NCBI RefSeq assembly: GCF_026967925.1
Contig: NZ_JAPVBI010000001.1
Coordinates: 62,001-126,000, forward strand
Direction: 5' to 3'
DNA from: Modestobacter sp. VKM Ac-2985
GTDB taxonomy: Bacteria; Actinomycetota; Actinomycetes; Mycobacteriales; Geodermatophilaceae
Length of the DNA stretch: 64,000 bases
Shown here: positions 47,147-54,716 of the stretch, piece by piece
Layout of the letters: each line of letters starts with the position of its first letter
Position numbering within the stretch: the stretch's first letter is position 1
Notes under the pieces: generated by a model
The model's database searches: none
Told to the model about the DNA's origin: nothing
What the model saw: only the letters and a program-made list of their open reading frames with translations
Program-made: the position numbers and the translations under genes

Positions 47147-48855
47147 CCACCGCCCAGCCGCGGCCCGCGGGCCAGCCCCGGCACTCGCTGCGCACCGACA
47201 TCCTGGAAGCCCGACCGGTCAACCTGGACGGGTTCGTCGAGGAGTGGCCCGAGAAGGGCCTCGTCGCGATGGAGAGCGAGTTCGACCCGGCTCCCAGCGT
47301 GCGGGTCGAGGACGGCCGCATCGTCGAGCTGGACGGCCGGCAGCGCGCCGACTTCGACTTCATGGACTCCTTCATCGCCGACCACGCCATCGACGTGGCG
47401 TCGGCGGAGGAGTCCAACGCCCTCCCCTCGGCCGAGATCGCCCGGATGCTGATCGACCCCCGAGCCTCCCGGGACGACGTGCTCGCGGTCACCCGCGGGC
47501 TCACCCCGGCCAAGGTCCTCGACGTCCTCAAGCTGATGAACGTCGTCGAGATCATGCAGGGGATGCAGAAGATGCGGGCCCGGCGCACGCCGGCCAACCA
47601 GGCGCACTCCACCAGTGCCCGCGACAACCCGGTGCAGGTGGCCGCCGACGCCGCCGAGGGGGCGCTGCGCGGCTTCGCCGAGCTGGAGACGACCCTCGGG
47701 GTGCTGCGCTACGCGCCGCTGGTGGCGATCGCGCTGCAGGTGGGGGCCCAGGTCGGTCGCGGTGGCGTGCTCACCCAGTGCGCGCTGGAGGAGGCCACCG
47801 AGCTCGAGCTCGGGATGCGCGGCATCACCGCCTACGCCGAGACGATCTCGATTTACGGCACGGAGTCGGTGTTCATCGACGGGGACGACACCCCGTGGTC
47901 CAAGGCGTTCCTCGCCTCGGCCTACGCCTCCCGCGGGATCAAGATGCGCTTCACCTCGGGCACCGGCTCGGAGGTCCAGATGGGCAACGCCGAGGGCAAG
48001 TCGATGCTCTACCTGGAGATCCGCTGCATCCTGATGGCCAAGGGCGCCGGGGTGCAGGGGCTGCAGAACGGCTCGATCAGCTGCATCGGGGTGCCCGGCG
48101 CCGTCCCCGGCGGGTTGCGCGCGGTGGCCGCGGAGAACCTGGTGGCCAGCATGATGGACCTGGAGTGCGCCTCCGGGAACGACCAGTCGTTCTCCCACTC
48201 GGCGATGCGCCGGACCGCCCGGATGATGCCGCAGTTGCTGCCCGGCACCGACTTCGTCTGCTCGGGCTACTCGGCGGTGCCGAACGCGGACAACATGTTC
48301 GCCGGGTCGAACTTCGACACCGAGGACTACGACGACTGGAACACCATCCAGCGCGACTTCCAGGTCGACGGCGGGCTGCGGCACGTGCGGGAGGACGAGA
48401 TCCTGCTGGCCCGGAGCAAGGCGGCCCGCGCGCTCCAGGCGCTGTTCGCCTACCTCGACCTGCCGGCGGTCACCGACGACGAGGTGGAGGCGGCCACCTA
48501 CGCCAACTCCTCCGCCGACTACCCCTTCCGGGACGTGCTGGCCGACCTCAAGGGCGCCCAGGCGGTCATGGACCGGGGCATCACCGGGCTGGACATCGTC
48601 AAGGGCCTGGAGTCCGCCGGCTTCCACGACGTCGCCGAGAACCTGCTGACCGTGCTGCGCCAGCGGGTGTCCGGTGACCTGCTGCAGACCTCCGCGGTGC
48701 TCACCGCCGACTTCACCCCGCTGTCGGCGATCAACGACCCGAACGACTACGCCGGCCCCGGCACCGGCTACCGCCTGGAGGGCGAACGCTGGGCGGAACT
48801 GAAGAAGCTCCGGCACGTCACGTCCGCCACCGACCCCGAGAGCGAGGTGGGCTGA
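47143..48855 (+). CDS. pduC: Diol/glycerol dehydratase large subunit
   Basis: This is the catalytic alpha subunit, which converts 1,2-propanediol or glycerol to the aldehyde by an adenosylcobalamin radical mechanism. The 570-residue protein shows the characteristic EEWPEKGLVAMESEFDP, NVVEIMQGMQKMRARRTP, FTSGTGSEVQMGNAEGKSM and MMDLECASGNDQSFSHSAMR segments lining the TIM-barrel active site. Whether it prefers diol or glycerol cannot be decided by eye. Its ATG overlaps the small-subunit stop (ATGA). Confidence 0.97.
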   Translation: MTTAQPRPAGQPRHSLRTDILEARPVNLDGFVEEWPEKGLVAMESEFDPAPSVRVEDGRIVELDGRQRADFDFMDSFIADHAIDVASAEESNALPSAEIARMLIDPRASRDDVLAVTRGLTPAKVLDVLKLMNVVEIMQGMQKMRARRTPANQAHSTSARDNPVQVAADAAEGALRGFAELETTLGVLRYAPLVAIALQVGAQVGRGGVLTQCALEEATELELGMRGITAYAETISIYGTESVFIDGDDTPWSKAFLASAYASRGIKMRFTSGTGSEVQMGNAEGKSMLYLEIRCILMAKGAGVQGLQNGSISCIGVPGAVPGGLRAVAAENLVASMMDLECASGNDQSFSHSAMRRTARMMPQLLPGTDFVCSGYSAVPNADNMFAGSNFDTEDYDDWNTIQRDFQVDGGLRHVREDEILLARSKAARALQALFAYLDLPAVTDDEVEAATYANSSADYPFRDVLADLKGAQAVMDRGITGLDIVKGLESAGFHDVAENLLTVLRQRVSGDLLQTSAVLTADFTPLSAINDPNDYAGPGTGYRLEGERWAELKKLRHVTSATDPESEVG

Positions 48856-48857
48856 CC

Positions 48858-49442
48858 ATGACCACCGCCACGCCCGGCCGCACGGTCAGCCTGCGCGAGC
48901 TGGGGCCGGCGACCCGCGGCACCCGGCCCGACGAGGTGGTGATCGCCGTGTCGCCGGCCTTCGCCGGCCACTTCACCAAGACGATCGTCGAGGTCCCGCA
49001 CGCCGAGGTGCTGCGCCAGCTGATGGCCGGCATCGAGGAGCAGGGCGTGGGCGCCCGGCTGATCCGGGTCCGGGACACCGCGGACCTGGCGGCCATCGCG
49101 CACATCGGGGCCAAGCTGTCCGGCTCCGGCATCTGCGTCGGGATGCTGTCCCGCGGGACGACGATGATCCACCAGAAGGACCTGGCCCGGCTGAGCAACC
49201 TCGAGCTGTTCCCGCAGTCGCCGCTGCTGGACCCGGCGGTGTTCCGGATGATCGGCTCGAACGCCGCGCAGTACGCGAAGGGCGAGTCGCCCCAGCCGGT
49301 GCCCACGCGCAACGACCAGATGGCGCGACCGCGCTGGCAGGCGAAGGCGGCTCTCCTGCACCTCAAGGAGTTCGAGTGCATCGAGGCCGGCCGAGGCCCG
49401 GTGGAGGTCGAGGCCGTCTTCGAGCTGACCGACGCGGGCTGA
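48858..49442 (+). CDS. pduD: Diol/glycerol dehydratase medium subunit
   Basis: This is the beta subunit, which with the large subunit holds the cobalamin. The 194-residue protein contains TRPDEVVIAVSPAFAGHFTK, ARLIRVRDTADLAAIAHIG, GSGICVGMLSRGTTMIHQKD and LELFPQSPLL. It lacks the long N-terminal extension that targets PduD to microcompartments in enteric bacteria, which fits the absence of shell genes here. It starts 2 nt after the large-subunit stop. Confidence 0.95.
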   Translation: MTTATPGRTVSLRELGPATRGTRPDEVVIAVSPAFAGHFTKTIVEVPHAEVLRQLMAGIEEQGVGARLIRVRDTADLAAIAHIGAKLSGSGICVGMLSRGTTMIHQKDLARLSNLELFPQSPLLDPAVFRMIGSNAAQYAKGESPQPVPTRNDQMARPRWQAKAALLHLKEFECIEAGRGPVEVEAVFELTDAG

Positions 49443-49443
49443 G

Positions 49444-51327
49444 GTGGGGGCGCCCGACCGCGACCCGTCCTCGGCCCGGCTGGTCGTCGGCGTCGACATC
49501 GGCAACTCCACGACCGAGGCGTGCCTGGCCGCCCTCGCCCCGGACGGGTCGGTGACGTACCTGGGCGCCGACCTGACCCGGACCACCGGGGTCAAGGGCA
49601 CCCCGGACAACACCGCCGGGGCGCTGCGGGTGATCCGCGACGTCCTCGCCCGGGCCGGACGGCGGCCCGACGAGGTGCACACCGTGCTGCTCAACGAGGC
49701 GACGCCGGTGATCAGCGGCCTGGCGATGGAGACCATCACCGAGACGATCATCACCGAGTCCACGATGATCGGGCACAACCCGACGACGCCCGGTGGGCAG
49801 GGGCTCGCGGTCGGCACCACCGTGTCGATCGCCGACCTGGCGGGTCGGGCCCCGGGCGAGCCGGTGGTCTGCGTGGTGCCGGCCGAGTGGGACTTCGACG
49901 ACGTCGCGCGGGTGGTGAACGCCGCCGTCGCCCGCGGGGTGTCGGTGGTGGCCGCCGTCCTCGCCGGGGACGACGCGGTGCTGGTCACCAACCGGCTGGA
50001 CCGCCCGGTGCCCGTCGTGGACGAGGTGCGCGCGGTCGAGAAGGTGCCCCTGGGCATGCTGGCCGCGGTCGAGGTGGCCGCACCGGGGCGGACGATCCGC
50101 ACCCTGTCGGACTCCTACGGGCTGGCCTCGGTGTTCGGCCTGGACCCCGAGCAGACCCGGGCGGTCTCCCCGGTCGCCCGCGCGCTCACCGGGAACCGCT
50201 CGGCGGTGGTGGTGCGGACCCCGTCCGGGGACGTCACCGACCGGCGGATCCCGGTCGGTGAGCTGGTGCTGCGCGGGGCGGGGAAGGAGCTCCGGATCGA
50301 CGTCGACGCCGGGGCGGAGGCGATCATGGCCACGATCGCCCGGCTGCAGCCGCTCGACGACGTGCACGGGGAACCGGGCACCCACGTCGGCGGGATGCTC
50401 GCCCAGGTCCGCGACACCATGGCCGACGTGCTGCACGACGCCGACGGGGCGGGGCAACCGCCGGCGGAGATCGCCATCCGGGACGTCCTGGCGGTGGACA
50501 CCTTCGTGCCGGCCGAGGTGCGCGGTGGGCTGGCCGGTGAGGTGGCGCTGGAGAACGCCGTGGCGCTCGCGGCGATGGTGCGGACCAGCCGCAGCCGGAT
50601 GCAGCTGGTCGCCGACCAGGTGTCCGCGCAGCTCGGGGCCTGGGCCGAGATCGGCGGCGTCGAGGGGGAGATGGCCGTGGGCGGGGCGCTGACCACCCCG
50701 GGCGTCGACCGGCCGGTCGCCGTCCTGGACCTGGGCGGGGGCTCGACCGACGCGGCGCTGGTGACCCGGGACGGGGTGTGCACCGCCGTCCACGTGGCCG
50801 GTGCCGGGGAGCTGGTGACCAAGCTGATCGACTCCGAGCTGGCCCTGGGCGACCGGGAGGTCGCCGAGGGGGTGAAGTGGCACCCGCTGGCCAAGGTGGA
50901 GAGCTTCTTCCACCTGCGGCACGAGGACGGCACCGTGCAGTTCTTCGACCAGCCGTTCCAGCCGCACGTGTTCGCCCGGGTCGTCGTGCTCACCCCCGAC
51001 GGCCCGGTGCCCGTCGAGACCCGGCACGGCCTGGACCACGTCCGGCGGGTGCGGCGGGCGGCGAAGAGCCGGGTGTTCGTGGTCAACGCCGTCCGGGCGC
51101 TGCGGCAGGTCGCGCCGGGGGCGGACCTGCGGGCGCTGGACTTCGTCGTGCTGCTGGGCGGCTCGGCGCTGGACTTCGAGATCCCCGAGCTGATCGCCGA
51201 CGAGCTCGCGCCCTACGGCATCGTCTGCGGGACGGGCAACGTGCTCGGCACCCAGGGCCCGCGCACCGCGGTCGCGACGGGGCTGGTCCGGGCGCACGCG
51301 GCCGCATCGTCGTGCCCGGCCGGGTGA
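49444..51327 (+). CDS. pduG: Diol dehydratase reactivase, large ATPase subunit
   Basis: This chaperone-like ATPase swaps damaged cobalamin out of inactivated dehydratase. The 627-residue protein has the actin/Hsp70-type VVGVDIGNSTTEACLA phosphate loop, VLDLGGGSTDAAL as the second phosphate loop, VVLLGGSALDFEIP, and the family-specific TTGVKGTPDN and NEATPVISGLAMETITETII. The GTG start is 1 nt beyond the pduD stop. The small subunit gene overlaps its 3' end by 4 bp. Confidence 0.96.
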   Translation: MGAPDRDPSSARLVVGVDIGNSTTEACLAALAPDGSVTYLGADLTRTTGVKGTPDNTAGALRVIRDVLARAGRRPDEVHTVLLNEATPVISGLAMETITETIITESTMIGHNPTTPGGQGLAVGTTVSIADLAGRAPGEPVVCVVPAEWDFDDVARVVNAAVARGVSVVAAVLAGDDAVLVTNRLDRPVPVVDEVRAVEKVPLGMLAAVEVAAPGRTIRTLSDSYGLASVFGLDPEQTRAVSPVARALTGNRSAVVVRTPSGDVTDRRIPVGELVLRGAGKELRIDVDAGAEAIMATIARLQPLDDVHGEPGTHVGGMLAQVRDTMADVLHDADGAGQPPAEIAIRDVLAVDTFVPAEVRGGLAGEVALENAVALAAMVRTSRSRMQLVADQVSAQLGAWAEIGGVEGEMAVGGALTTPGVDRPVAVLDLGGGSTDAALVTRDGVCTAVHVAGAGELVTKLIDSELALGDREVAEGVKWHPLAKVESFFHLRHEDGTVQFFDQPFQPHVFARVVVLTPDGPVPVETRHGLDHVRRVRRAAKSRVFVVNAVRALRQVAPGADLRALDFVVLLGGSALDFEIPELIADELAPYGIVCGTGNVLGTQGPRTAVATGLVRAHAAASSCPAG

Positions 51328-51674
51328 CCGACGCCGCGCAGCGGCCGGCCGTGCTCGTGCACCGTGCCCCTGCGGCGCCGGCGGCGGTGCTGCGCGAGGT
51401 CTGCGCCGGCGCGGAGGAGGAGGGCGTGCCCACCGACGTCGTCGACGTCCCGGCCCGGTCGGCGGGCGCCGTCGGGCTGGCGCACGCGGCCGCCCAGGAC
51501 TCCCCGCTGGAGGTCGGTGTCGGTGTCGACGCCGCCGGGGCGGTCGCGGTGCACCACGGCAAGCTGCCCGCCGACCGCCCGGCGGCGACGGCCGGCCCGG
51601 ACGCCGGGCCTCAGGACTGGCGCCGGACCGGGCGGACGGCGGCCCGGATCGTCAAGGGCCTGCCGCTGGGCTAG
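51324..51674 (+). CDS. pduH: Diol dehydratase reactivase, small subunit
   Basis: A 116-residue protein of the DdrB/PduH family, which has the same fold as the dehydratase medium subunit and swaps with it during reactivation. The recognisable core is LREVCAGAEEEGVPTDVV, AHAAAQDSPLEVGVGVD and RRTGRTAARIVKGLPL. The GTG overlaps the pduG stop (GTGA). Its TAG stop and that of the convergent bpa gene share the bases CTAG. It ends the operon. No pdu aldehyde dehydrogenase, alcohol dehydrogenase or shell gene follows. Confidence 0.9.
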   Translation: MTDAAQRPAVLVHRAPAAPAAVLREVCAGAEEEGVPTDVVDVPARSAGAVGLAHAAAQDSPLEVGVGVDAAGAVAVHHGKLPADRPAATAGPDAGPQDWRRTGRTAARIVKGLPLG

Positions 51675-52201
51675 AGGTACTGACCGCCGCCGGGCCGGTG
51701 CTCCTGGGCCGGTGCGCCCGGGGGGAGGGCCTTGCGGCGCATCTCCTCCAGCTGGGCCCGGGCGGCCATCTGCTGGGCGAACAGCGCCGTCTGGATGCCG
51801 TGGAAGACGCCTTCCAGCCAGCCGACCAGCTGCGCCTGGGCGATCCGCAGCTCGGCGTCCGAGGGGGTCTCGCCCTCGGTGAACGGCAGCGTGATCCGGT
51901 CCAGCTCCTCGCGCAGCTCGGGGGCGAGCCCCTGCTCCAGCTCGCGGATCGAGGAGGCGTGGATGTCGCGCAGCCGGTTGCGGCTGGCGTCGTCCAGGGG
52001 AGCTGCCCGGACCTCCTCGAGCAGCTGCTTGATCATCGTGCCGATCCGCATGACCTTCGCCGGCTGCTCGACCAGGTCGCCGACCCCGGCCATGCCCCCG
52101 TCCTCGCCCTCGGGCAGGTGCATGCCCCCGACCGGCTGCCCGTCCGGCCCCACGACGAGGACCTGCTGGGGGTGTGGTCCACCGGTGCCTGGTGCTGTCA
52201 T
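51671..52201 (-). CDS. bpa: Bacterial proteasome activator Bpa (DUF2587)
   Basis: Bpa is an ATP-independent ring that opens the actinobacterial 20S proteasome. The 176-residue protein has the four-helix bundle core (KVMRIGTMIKQLLEEVRAAP, SIRELEQGLAPELREELDRI, LRIAQAQLVGWLEGVFHGIQ) and ends in GGGQYL, the proteasome-docking GQYL motif. N- and C-terminal tails are flexible and rich in Gly and Pro. It is a strong marker for an actinobacterium with a proteasome. It converges on pduH with a 4-bp overlap and no room for a terminator. Confidence 0.95.
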   Translation of the reverse strand: MTAPGTGGPHPQQVLVVGPDGQPVGGMHLPEGEDGGMAGVGDLVEQPAKVMRIGTMIKQLLEEVRAAPLDDASRNRLRDIHASSIRELEQGLAPELREELDRITLPFTEGETPSDAELRIAQAQLVGWLEGVFHGIQTALFAQQMAARAQLEEMRRKALPPGAPAQEHRPGGGQYL

Positions 52202-52275
52202 GCCCCCATCTTCCCCCGGCGCCGCGAGGCGCCGCCGGGGTGCCGGTCGCGGGCCGCTCCGACCGGGCTACTGAC

Positions 52276-52281
52276 TACGCT
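52276..52281 (+). promoter_or_regulatory. -10 box of the aminotransferase-V gene
   Basis: TACGCT, then 6 nt, then ATG at 52288. Confidence 0.6.
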
Positions 52282-52287
52282 CCCCGC

Positions 52288-53505
52288 ATGTCGTCCGGGG
52301 AGGGCCAGCTGGACGTGGCCCGCATCCGAGGGCTGTTCCCCGGGCTGTCCGACGGCCTGGTGCACGCCGACGGGCCCGGGGGCGCGCTGGTGCCGGAGAG
52401 CGTGGTGCGCGCCGTCTCGCAGGCGATGCGGGTGCCGATCGCCGGCCGGGGCGCCGTCTTCGCCTCCTCCGCGCGGGCCGAGCAGCTGGTCGCCGGTGCG
52501 CGGTCCGCGGTGGCCGACCTGGTGGGCGGCGTGCCCGGCGGGGTGGTCCTCGGGCCCAACATGACCACGCTGACCTACTCGGTGGCCCGGGCGCTGGCCA
52601 AGCACTGGCGCCGCGGTGACGAGATCGTGGTCAGCCGGCTGGACCACGACGCCAACATCCGCCCGTGGCTGCAGGTCGCCGAGGAGATCGGCCTGGGCGT
52701 GCGGTGGGCCGAGGTGGACATCGAGACCGGGGAGCTGCCGGACTGGCAGTACGACGAGCTGCTCACCGACCGCACCCGGCTGGTCGCCGTCACCGCCGCC
52801 AGCAGCGCGATCGGCACCCGGCCGCACGTCGCCTCGATCGCGGAGCGGGCGCACCGGGTCGGGGCGCTGGTCTTCGTCGACGCCGCGCACGCCGCACCGC
52901 ACGCCCCGCTGGACGTCGACGAGCTGGGGGCGGACTTCCTCGCGCTCTCGGCCTACAAGTGGTGCGGCCCGCACGTCGGCGCGGTGGTCGCCCACCCGGG
53001 GCTGCTCGAGGAGCTGTGGCCGGACAAGCTGCTGCCCGCCTCGGATCGGGTGCCCGACCGGTTCGAGACGGGCGCCCCGCCGTTCGAGCTCTACGCCGGG
53101 GTGGCGGCCTCGGTGGACCACCTGGCGGCGCTCTGCCCCGAGGCCGCCGGCACCCGGCGGGAGCGGCTGCGCACCTCGCTGGCCGCGGTCAGCCGCTACG
53201 AGGAGGAGCTCTTCACCCGGCTGGACGCGGCGCTGCGGGCGATGCCGCACCTGCAGGTGCTGGGCGACCCGAGCTGGACCACGCCGACGCTGTCGTTCAG
53301 CGTCGACCGGATGCGGCCCCGCCAGGCGGCGACGGAGCTGGCCCGGCGCGGCGTCTGCGCCTGGGACGGCGACTTCTACTCCCGGGAGCTCTTCGACGCC
53401 ATCGGGGTGAACGAGACCGGTGGTGCGGTGCGCCTGGGGCTGATGCACTACAACACCGTCGAGGAGGTCGACCGCCTCATCGAGGCCGTCGCCGACCTGC
53501 GCTGA
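52288..53505 (+). CDS. Cysteine desulfurase-like PLP enzyme (class V aminotransferase)
   Basis: A 405-residue fold-type I PLP enzyme. The PLP-binding lysine is in LSAYKWCGPHVGAVV, the cofactor aspartate and histidine lie in VFVDAAHAAPHAPLD, and VVSRLDHDANIRPWLQVAEE matches the SufS-like group. The active-site cysteine loop typical of true SufS/IscS is not evident, so this belongs to the 'cysteine desulfurase-like' (TIGR01976-type) branch whose reaction is not settled. No suf genes are adjacent. The start is fixed by the leaderless -10 box. Confidence 0.85.
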   Translation: MSSGEGQLDVARIRGLFPGLSDGLVHADGPGGALVPESVVRAVSQAMRVPIAGRGAVFASSARAEQLVAGARSAVADLVGGVPGGVVLGPNMTTLTYSVARALAKHWRRGDEIVVSRLDHDANIRPWLQVAEEIGLGVRWAEVDIETGELPDWQYDELLTDRTRLVAVTAASSAIGTRPHVASIAERAHRVGALVFVDAAHAAPHAPLDVDELGADFLALSAYKWCGPHVGAVVAHPGLLEELWPDKLLPASDRVPDRFETGAPPFELYAGVAASVDHLAALCPEAAGTRRERLRTSLAAVSRYEEELFTRLDAALRAMPHLQVLGDPSWTTPTLSFSVDRMRPRQAATELARRGVCAWDGDFYSRELFDAIGVNETGGAVRLGLMHYNTVEEVDRLIEAVADLR

Positions 53506-53514
53506 CGGCGAGCA

Positions 53515-53564
53515 CTGTGCGCTGAGACCCCGTCTCCGGCTGGGAACGGGCTCTCGGCGCACAG
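53515..53564. terminator. Imperfect long hairpin between convergent genes
   Basis: CTGTGCGCTGAGACCCCGT (from 53515) pairs, with two or three wobbles or mismatches, with ACGGGCTCTCGGCGCACAG (ending 53564). Confidence 0.65.
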
Positions 53565-53581
53565 CGCCCCCGCGAACGGCG

Positions 53582-54571
53582 TCAGCCCGGGAGCAGCAGG
53601 ACCTTGCCGATGTGGGCGCTGGACTCCAGCAGGGCGTGCGCCTCGCCGGCCCGGGACATCGGCAGCCGGCGGTCCACGATCGGCCGGACGACGCCCCGTT
53701 CGACGTCGGGCCACACGTCGTGCCGCACCGCCGCCACGATCTCGGCCTTGCCGCCGGGCCCGGTCGCCGGCCGCGAGCGCAGCGTCGTCGCGTGCACCGA
53801 GCCGCGCTTGCGCATCAGCTTGCCGAGGTCGATCTCGGCCTTCGTGCCGCCCTGCATGCCGATGCCCACCAACCGGCCGCCGGTGGCCAGCAGGTCGAGG
53901 TTCCGGGCCAGGTACTTGGCCCCGATGATGTCCAGGACGACGTCGGCCCCGTGCCCGTCGGTGGCCTCCCGCACCACCTCGACGAAGTCCTGCTCGCGGT
54001 GGTCCACCAGGATGTCGGCGCCCAGCTCGCGGCAGAAGGCCAGCTTCTCCGCGCTGCCGGCCGTCGTCGCCACCCGGGCGCCGGCGCGCGCGGCCAGCTG
54101 GATCGCCATCGTGCCGATGCCGCTGGAGCCGCCGTGCACCAGGAAGACGTCGCCGGCCCGCAGGCCGGCGAGCATGAAGACGTTGGACCAGACGGTGCAG
54201 ACCACCTCGGGCAGCGCCGCGGCGGTCGCCAACTCGACGCCGGCCGGCCGGGGGAGCAGCTGACCGGCGGGGACGGCGACCCGTTCGGCGTACCCGCCGC
54301 CGGAGAGCAGCGCGCACACCTCGTCGCCGACCGACCAGCCGGTCACCTCGGCGCCGACCTCGCTGATCACGCCGCTGCACTCCAGGCCGAGCACCTCACT
54401 GGCACCCGGCGGGGCCGGGTAGTGCCCCTGGCGCTGCAGGGTGTCGGCGCGGTTGACCGCGGTGGCCGCCACGTCGACGAGCACCTCACCAGGCCCGCAG
54501 ACCGGGTCGGCCACCTCCCCCCAGCCGAGCACCTCAGGGCCGCCAGGGGAGGAGATCGTCACCGCACGCAT
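53582..54571 (-). CDS. NAD(P)H:quinone oxidoreductase (MDR family)
   Basis: A 329-residue zinc-free medium-chain reductase of the quinone oxidoreductase / PIG3 type. Family segments are VAATAVNRADTLQRQGHYPA, GLECSGVISEVGAEV and the NADPH fold VHGGSSGIGTMAIQLA. It lacks zinc-ligand cysteines. The expected activity is one-electron or two-electron reduction of quinones, or of enones. The ATG lies 6 nt after TAAGGT (54583 to 54578). Confidence 0.9.
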   Translation of the reverse strand: MRAVTISSPGGPEVLGWGEVADPVCGPGEVLVDVAATAVNRADTLQRQGHYPAPPGASEVLGLECSGVISEVGAEVTGWSVGDEVCALLSGGGYAERVAVPAGQLLPRPAGVELATAAALPEVVCTVWSNVFMLAGLRAGDVFLVHGGSSGIGTMAIQLAARAGARVATTAGSAEKLAFCRELGADILVDHREQDFVEVVREATDGHGADVVLDIIGAKYLARNLDLLATGGRLVGIGMQGGTKAEIDLGKLMRKRGSVHATTLRSRPATGPGGKAEIVAAVRHDVWPDVERGVVRPIVDRRLPMSRAGEAHALLESSAHIGKVLLLPG

Positions 54572-54577
54572 GCCCCG

Positions 54578-54583
54578 ACCTTA
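54578..54583 (-). promoter_or_regulatory. -10 box of the quinone oxidoreductase gene
   Basis: TAAGGT, then 6 nt, then ATG at 54571. Confidence 0.6.
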
Positions 54584-54625
54584 GGGCTGCCCGCGCCCCC
54601 CGGCCCGGCCTGCGTCGACCCCCGG

Positions 54626-54707
54626 CCCGCGACGATCATGGGGTGCCGGTGGCGACACGCCGCCTCTCCGCGGCGTGTCGCCCCGCTGGCTCCATGATCG
54701 TCGCGGG
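54626..54707. repeat. Two-tier 82-bp inverted repeat
   Basis: The outer arms CCCGCGACGATCATGG (54626-54641) and 54692-54707 are perfect. The inner arms GGCGACACGCCGC (54651-54663) and 54670-54682 are also perfect around CTCTCC. The element sits between the acyl-CoA ligase stop and the divergently placed quinone oxidoreductase promoter, so it may terminate the ligase transcript. Confidence 0.75.
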
Positions 54708-54716
54708 GGTGGTGCC

